Assembly: GCA_000469685.2 (NCBI GenBank)
Contig: LS997563.1
Span: forward strand, 22,558,897-22,622,896
Origin: Haemonchus contortus
Lineage: Eukaryota > Nematoda > Chromadorea > Rhabditida > Trichostrongylidae
Reading direction: 5' to 3'
Length of the DNA stretch: 64,000 nt
The notes under the pieces are model-generated. The model was not told where the DNA came from. It ran no database searches and saw only the letters and a program-made list of their open reading frames with translations. Positions 58,401-64,000 of the stretch are shown one piece after another. The position numbers and the translations under genes are program-made. How positions within the stretch are numbered: position 1 is the stretch's first letter; the number at the start of each line of letters is the position of its first letter.

Positions 58401-61400
58401 AAAATTGCTGCTTTGGGCCTAGAGCGCTGAAATTCGGTAGGGGTACGAGGGAGGATATGGGAACGCTGGTGATAAAAGGCAGGATTGGGCTCCATCCGCG
58501 GAGAGCATGGAGCGTGGTAAAATGAGCGTAAACTGAGTAAAAGCACGCAGTTAAGTTGGAATTAGCGATTAATGAACCATGTTAGTTAAAAGGTAGGGAA
58601 CATCTGGGCTGGACTCCACCCGGGAAGTTGAGAGGTTGGAGGAGGGGAGCGAAGAGTCTGGGAGGGTCAGAGTATGAGCGAAATTTGAGTAAGGAAAAAA
58701 AGTGAAGTTAGAATAAGTGGGACATGAGCCGGGCTACTTGTACACACAGGACTTGAGCGGAACTTCGCTCATGGCGGACGGGGAGCGCACGAAGCTGGGA
58801 TCCATAAGAGATGAATATCCGAAGTGCAGAAAGCAACCCGAGAATTCGTAATCGCAGATCAATAGTGCAGGATAGAGGCGCTTCTCTCTTGGGTTAGAAA
58901 GTTCAGAACAGGGCTTTCCCGTAGAAAACCTTTCTGGTGTTTATTAAAGGTAGGCGATTGCTGAAGATAGTCAGCTTGAGGTGCCCGAGTTTACACGAGC
59001 TTAGTTTTCAACAAAAATGCAAACCGGGAAGCAAGTATCAAGTACACAGGCCCTTGTAACACGTCTGTGAGTTCACCGCTTTTTCAGTCTCTTAACAGCC
59101 GAAAGATTAGGTATAGTGACCGATGATATAAGAAAGATCGAAGTGTGAACCGGGAATTCATCTTATACATGGGTACATAAGCTCACGATCACAACTTTTT
59201 GTAATTTTTCGCTATAGAACTTTTTAGATAAAAAGTGTGGTAAGAAACTTCCCCTGAAGATGTGTATCCCATACGATCACATTACCAAAGGTAATGTTTT
59301 CTGCGGGGAGTCCGAAATCAGGGCATTAAGGTTAAATATTCATAGAGAGGCTAACCAACTCACGTCAGCTAGGTCCCATTTTGATGGGTCAAAAATAAAA
59401 TTGTTGAATATTTGTTCGGAACCGGTATCAAAATGAAAACGATCCGAACAAGAGACTCGCTTGTTGCGGTATGCAAACCTGAAAATAATATTAACTCGTT
59501 AACACGAAGTTTTAGTATTAGAAACGAAATTACATTAACGAAAATCAAGGAGTCACGCACTGAATCTCCCCGTCTTGATAAAGTTCTCTGGCATTAAAAT
59601 GAATTTGAACAAAACAGGAACAATCAGCATCTAATATAAATTCCAATCGATAAAAACATGCGTCACTTTGAGAACCATTGCAGCCTTTGACCCTATAAAA
59701 AAACTTACGGACCTAAACATTGTCCTATTGAATATTTTACATGATCCATCAACAGAATAACATTTACCAATTTGATAAAGATGAATGGTATTCACTACAA
59801 ACCTCACAAACTTTACCGACTCCTTTCTTATGTTAATAAGCAGATGGAGCGGATGCACTTCATCACTTCCGAGAGGTGAAGCGTAAGGAAACTGCAACGA
59901 AATGATGATGAAATCAGTATCGAAAATGTGAGACAGAGGGGGGATCCCTACTATATATAAAACGCACGCGTCTCTCTGTCTGTCTGTCTGTTTGCACGGG
60001 AGTTCATAACTCCTGTCCCCGTAGACCTAGAACGTTCAAACGTGGTGGGAGCACAGGCGGCAGGATGGAAACACATATGGTGGGTGGCAGGACCGGACTC
60101 CGCCTACAGGGGCGGAGCTTGTGCGAAATAAATGTTTCAGCGGAAAATTATAACTCCTGTCCTCGCGGACCCTGAGCGTTCAAACTCAATTAGAGTACTG
60201 GGCAGGATTAGAACACCTACGGTAGGTGGTAGAAAGACACATGACAAGCGGGATGTGACGGGGTCGAACTGATAACAACTGATAAGAGCTGATAAGGGGC
60301 CCCAGAAAGCAAAACCCATCTAAGAAAAAGAATCCCGATGGAGAAGTCAGTTCGGCGTGAAAGGTATGTAGTTTTGGTTCTTCAGTATGTTTCATCCGGT
60401 GGGACGGGATGGTAAAGTAGGGCGACAAAAAGTTGGTGGTAAGTGAAGTGATAGGAACCGACTAAAGCTCCTTTATTACGAAGAGATGAAAGTTTAGTTC
60501 ACTTATTGTTGCTATATTATGACCGCTACCCAGCACGGTTTGTGACTCAATGAAGGATCACGGTTCCTCTTTGCTTCCATATTATTCGCTACAAAACTTA
60601 TCCAACCTGCAGCTCTCGCCTTCTAAGGGACTTTATCAGCTTCTTCCAATTGTTGTCACCTCTATCACATATCAACAGTGTTCCGCTCCTTTCGCCTGTG
60701 CTCCTACCAAGTTCGAACGCTCTAGGTCCACGGGACAGGACTTATGACTTTGCGGCCCGAAATTTATAACGCGCACCCCCGCCCCCTGTGGGCGGAGTTC
60801 GGTCCTGCCTTTTACCATAAGTGTTCTCATCCCGCCTTCCGTACTCCTACCATACTCCTAAAAGGTTTGAAGGATCTAGGTCCACGGGAAGAGGATTTAT
60901 GTATTTCCGGTCAGACACACACACCGACACACATACACAAACACACCGACAAATCAACAGACACACTTAGCTAATTATATATAGTAGGATTCTACAAAAT
61001 AAGGTGCTACTGGGACCTGGAAAACTTTATTCATTAAGAAGAGTCGTTATAATGGCTTTTTTTTCAAATTGTTCTCGCTGCGAACTGTGATTGGCGTAAT
61101 CCATTGAAAGGCACTGGTGAGGGACGTAAAGCCTTCAAATCTCCAAGACTCACACCAGTGGCCCAAATTACCCCGTTTTGTTTTTCTTAGCTCTCTAACT
61201 CTTTATTTATTATATCGCAAGAAAAAATACTATCCTCAAGAATGGCCCAGAACAGTACGGAAGGGGGTCAGCTATAAAGACCGACCTATTAGGTGGTGCA
61301 AACTTTTAGAGAAGAATTCAAAATCAACCACATATAAATTACCAAAGCTCTTTAGGGGTTGTATCAATCTCATGCGCTTGCATTAGACTCAACTTTGATG

Positions 61401-61841
61401 GCGTAACGAATTACTCATTGAAAGGATGATATTTGCCTCAGTCCAGTAACAAAAAGGGATGCGACACACGACAGTCTTGAGAATAAGAATGAACGTCGAC
61501 ACAACACTTAAAGCTCACCGGTACTGATCGACTTCCAAGTAAATCTAGATCACTGTTTTCACCGAACAAGAAGGCTTCCGGTTTAGCCAAATCAAATCGG
61601 CCACCACACATAAGGAAATGGGATCCAAAATATGATCCTGAACAGATCGTAACGGAATAAATCAAATTCGTTTTACGAAAATGTGCAGAACGGTAATAAT
61701 GAATCGAGAAATTTGCTTGTAGAAAGTACCTGCTGCATTAGTAAAGGTCAGTTGTTGCTCGGGATCTTCATCATCATTAGCACGAAGATTCGCAGGTTGC
61801 CTAGTAAACAGCACAGCAAATCTACTTGTAACCTGGCCCAT
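55445..61841 (-). CDS. MGRN1: MGRN1/RNF157-type RING E3 ubiquitin ligase, 14 exons
   Basis: E3 ligase of the mahogunin family (endosomal trafficking in mammals). Exons: 61730-61841, 61519-61637, 59803-59891, 59561-59692, 59364-59478, 57595-57693, 57450-57533, 57199-57360, 57065-57144, 56855-57011, 56237-56344, 55812-55889, 55663-55752, 55445-55582. Phases agree throughout (1563 nt, 520 residues; human about 550). It starts MGQVTSRF, a candidate N-myristoylation signal like MGxxxSR in MGRN1. Then come SYFGSHFLM, LFGENSDLDLLGSR and LINIRKESVKFVR. The beta-sandwich region has FYRLEFILDAD and GGLYFPIVVVIQ; ILKPLRQK follows. The RING comes next (see 57065-57360), then GYETVTLVEGLNG and a Ser-rich acidic tail ending at TAA. 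Exons 1-10 are secure. Exon 11 is tentative, resting on splice sites and a Pro/Ser/Gln-rich frame; exon 13 uses a weak TCAAG acceptor. Helitron-like repeats fill introns 2 and 5. Confidence 0.92.
57065..57360 (-). CDS. MGRN1: RING-domain exons of the MGRN1-type ligase
   Basis: Exons 8 (57199-57360) and 9 (57065-57144), separated by a 54-bp intron with donor GTTTGT. They encode EMFGIENKE, GLECIICMSDIRDTVILPCR, HLCICNNCADTLRYK and, across the junction, LNNCPICRSPFRALIQLRA. All zinc ligands are present: C-x2-C, C-x-H, C-x2-C and the final CPIC. The linker EMFGIENK matches EIYGIENK of the mammalian proteins. Confidence 0.95.
57750..58540 (+). mobile_element. Helitron-like piece in ligase intron 5
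   Basis: Terminus A|TCCTACAATATTTAATTCG at 57750, then TGTGCCTGTTAGTG and decayed copies of the 'cttaca(g)ggttcaaattt..' / 'cctagagcgctgaaattcgg' unit to about 58540. It lies just downstream of exon 6 within the 1.67-kb intron 57694-59363. Confidence 0.5.
58541..59363. other. Remainder of ligase intron 5
   Basis: No exon or element recognised. It was checked for the conserved strand between exons 5 and 6, which is instead found at 57595-57693. Confidence 0.45.
59945..60989. mobile_element. Head-to-head Helitron-like ends in ligase intron 2
   Basis: The plus terminus A|TCCCTACTATATATAAAACG at 59945 is followed by TGTCTGTCTGTCTG and two copies of the 'gttcataactcctgtcccc' unit (60000-60190). 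The minus terminus at 60989 is A|TCCTACTATATATAATTAG, followed by the same unit. They may be two elements or one inverted pair. Intron 59892-61518. Confidence 0.55.
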
Positions 61842-61850
61842 GAACGATTT

Positions 61851-61858
61851 CTGGAAAA
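61851..61858 (-). promoter_or_regulatory. Likely spliced-leader acceptor of the ligase gene
   Basis: On minus, GTTTTCCAG is followed by AAATCGTTC and then ATG: an acceptor 9 bases before the start, the same spacing as in GPHR. Coordinates mark the acceptor tract. Confidence 0.5.
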
Positions 61859-63060
61859 CGATCCATTCAAGAAGCGAACCAAAACATTCGGGAAGGCTAC
61901 AGTTACGATAAAATCTCGTTTCAGCGACGATGTTTACAGCGACAATGAAGGAGTAGGGGAACACATACGAAAATCTAATACGAGTACTTGGTCCTCAGGA
62001 AAAGCCGTAAAATAAAATGCAATGGAGGCAGAGCATTCATCTGGGAGTTAAATCATATCAATATACAGCCTAACAAACGTGATCTGAATGATGATCATGA
62101 TGGCATTATAATAATGACGTAGAACGAAGAATTTGGTCCGTTTCACGTCTCTTGCATATCATTTTACGGTAAGATGCTTGAAAAATTAGGAAAAATTGGA
62201 ATTGATGTTTCTGTCATGCAATGTCATGAGTAGAATTGTTCCCCGTGACAGTTTTGCTTCTGTTACTCTTGATTTTACGAGACTTTGTTGTTTAAACTCG
62301 GTGTGTGCATGTTTTTCCGTCTTAATCAATTTAAGGCGGCCCTCGTTACCAATGTGCCTTGAAGGGCCGCGCATAATGGCACAGCAAACAGTAGCAGTGA
62401 TACTCGCTCGTGAAGGCGGATCGATTCGAATCAGATTCTAAGCGGTCTCAATAACTTCTCATAGGCCGGAGATTTGATTCAGATTACATTACCACTGTTT
62501 TCGTAGTTAATTCGCCTCAATACGCGTACACATTACTCTCCTGCACGGGATTTGTCTAGTATTTGACGACTGACTAGTATTTGATAGATTCATTTAGAGC
62601 TTCATTCTGATTGAACGGACTACTTTACTGTCTTTTTCTACAGAGACATCATACATTTGTGACCACTTGATAAAATACTTCATTTTTGATATATGATTTT
62701 TGATAGATACTCCATTTTTTCTCATTCTTTCTCTATATTTCATCCAGGATTGCGAAATGTTAGACTAATTTCGCATTGGACTGCTTCTTGCACTTCGCTG
62801 AGAAGTACTGCATTAGTACTTATTCGGTTTTAATCTCATGCTGATGTCGTTTAAGTCAAATGGTTTATTTTGAATTGTTGAAACTGGTGTTATTTTGTTC
62901 TGTTCAGAGAAAATGAGTTTTTTTGTATGGCATTTGAGGCCTTTTGACTTGTACTAATCTTTTGTCATAGTCAGTGAGTCCTATTAGTACTGTCAACTCT
63001 TACAGTTCCACTATCCTTTCAAGCTTGTGCTGATGCGAAAGAATCTTATAGATAGCTACC
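61859..63060. other. Divergent spacer between ligase and CDC26 genes
   Basis: About 1.2 kb, A/T-rich, with no recognised repeat. It presumably holds the promoters of both genes. 'cttatagatagctaccATG' before 63061 gives a possible trans-splice acceptor (AG at 63050-63051, 9-base leader). Confidence 0.45.
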
Positions 63061-63150
63061 ATGTTGCGGCGACCACTCACATCCATTGAAATTAAAGCCG
63101 ACGACGTTGACCATATGGAGAAAGTTCTACTAGAAGCGTACCAAAAAAAG
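63061..63150 (+). CDS. cdc-26: CDC26 / APC12, first exon
   Basis: Encodes MLRRPLTSIEIKADDVDHME followed by KVLLEAYQKK, then donor AAG|GTCTGT. The MLRR start, the pattern T-x-[IL]-E-[IL]-K-x-DD-[IV] and the closing KK match the N-terminus of CDC26, the small anaphase-promoting-complex subunit whose first residues bind the TPR lobe of APC6. This N-terminus is the only strongly conserved part of the family. The remaining exon or exons were not identified in 63151-64000 and may lie beyond the window. It is divergent from the ligase gene. Confidence 0.7.
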
Positions 63151-64000
63151 GTCTGTTTTTCGTGCCCTGTTTCCCACTATTTTTATCAACAACCATGGAA
63201 AAGAGGAGGCTGGGCTGGGATGGGAAACTTCACTTCACTTCTGCTTGCAAACGCGAAAAGATCGTTTGAACCTCCGAGTTGTTCAAAAATTGCTCTAAAT
63301 GATCTGCGTGAAATGCACATGGTCTGCATGAAATCTCTCCTGTAACCATCGACGACTGCGCATTTTCGCAAGCTTCTGTTGTACCACGTGGCCTCACGAG
63401 ACTTTTACTTTCCTTCGCACGCTCTCACCAAATAAATTCTCTATAATAAAGTCGTGAAGGAATAAGAAAAGTTCATATCATGTTATACTGGACTTCGTCG
63501 TTCCAAAACTATGTCTCCTTGTATTCGAAATCCATCTCGTATCCCCAGCTTCCCGTGCACATCGTAGGATGGATTTTACGGCGTTGCCTCAATTCTGCTG
63601 GATCGGCCCCTGGAGCCCAGCTTCAGTACCTTCTGTTTGAGGTGTCCTTTCTAGGCTAGGTGCAGCTTCCATCACCGGCTCCTCCGTTCCATTCTCGTCC
63701 TGTTCTTGGTTTCTGGAAAGCTTGATGGCTATGTCTGCTCTGACAGACCTGCGCTGTGGAGCAAGTCTTCGCCAGGCAGTACTTTAACTAGAACTCTGCT
63801 GCGATTGGATCTAACACTCCCTTCGTCTTTACAGTCTCTTTGAAGTGCGCTATCTGTATAAGCCTTACATTGCTCGGGCTCTCCAAATTCCTTGCTTTTT
63901 CTGCCAACAGTTTACCATTTTTCTGCATCAACACCACTGTTTGTCTTGAGACGGTAACTTGGTGTTAACGAACTGCCTGCGCACGATATCGTGCGCGTCT
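63151..64000. other. CDC26 intron or flank, unassigned
   Basis: A 94-codon frame runs on from exon 1 across the donor to 63345 but loses family likeness at the donor. On minus, 63800-63590 has an open stretch (SVRADIAIKLSRNQEQDENG..) without a known motif. 63979-63996 is an 18-bp perfect palindrome, GCGCACGATATCGTGCGC. Confidence 0.4.

Noticed and set aside
59220..59320. Candidate ligase exon between exons 5 and 6
   Set aside because: The frame gives only weak likeness and wrong phase; 57595-57693 fits the conserved strand and both phases.
63151..63345. Read-through of CDC26 exon 1 as a 94-codon protein
   Set aside because: Likeness to CDC26 stops exactly at a splice donor (AAG|GTCTGT); the continuation looks like intron.

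Overview
The window is nuclear DNA of a nematode, most likely a clade V strongylid (hookworm/Haemonchus-type) parasite. The reasons are spliced genes with worm-type acceptors and some introns of 54-91 bp, likely spliced-leader acceptors 9 bases before start codons, nematode RTE/CR1-like/Penelope-like retroelements, and many Tc1/mariner relics. There are no bacterial operons, rRNA genes, CRISPR arrays or intact tRNA genes. Species cannot be told from the sequence alone.

Three host genes were reconstructed by exon joining. (1) A complete Golgi pH regulator gene (GPHR/GPR89 family), minus strand, 12 exons from 52833 down to 14403: about 1.43 kb of coding sequence spread over 38.4 kb, so 60% of the window is one gene whose introns are full of transposons. 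(2) A mahogunin-type RING E3 ubiquitin ligase (MGRN1/RNF157 family), minus strand, 14 proposed exons from 61841 to 55445, about 520 residues. (3) On the plus strand, divergent from the ligase, the first exon of CDC26/APC12 (63061-63150).

Layout: 1-14.4 kb is intergenic mobile-element territory (Helitron-like end, two Penelope-like relics with GIY-YIG remnants, a 5'-truncated RTE with target-site duplication, LINE ORF1 fragments, an almost intact CR1-like LINE with one nonsense codon, and a mariner with both inverted repeats). 14.4-52.8 kb is GPHR. Its introns carry GC-rich minisatellite (intron 11), foldback MITEs, a Tc1 relic and unclassified repeats (intron 9), a full-length RTE with target-site duplication (intron 8), a mariner with a Tc1-like element nested inside it and a 643-bp perfect GT run (intron 7), a foldback and a Ty3/gypsy gag-pol relic (intron 5), and a MITE (intron 2). 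52.8-55.4 kb is intergenic with an inverted pair of mariner copies. 55.4-61.8 kb is the ligase gene with Helitron-like pieces in its two long introns. 61.8-64 kb is the divergent spacer and the start of CDC26.

The three host genes are ordinary housekeeping and trafficking genes with no obvious joint pathway. The unusual content is the repeat landscape. The most coherent signal is ten termini of the form A|TCC..TATATATAA.. followed by TGTCTG-type repeats and a shared decayed unit, which look like 5' ends of a non-autonomous Helitron-like family. No new multi-gene biological system was found.
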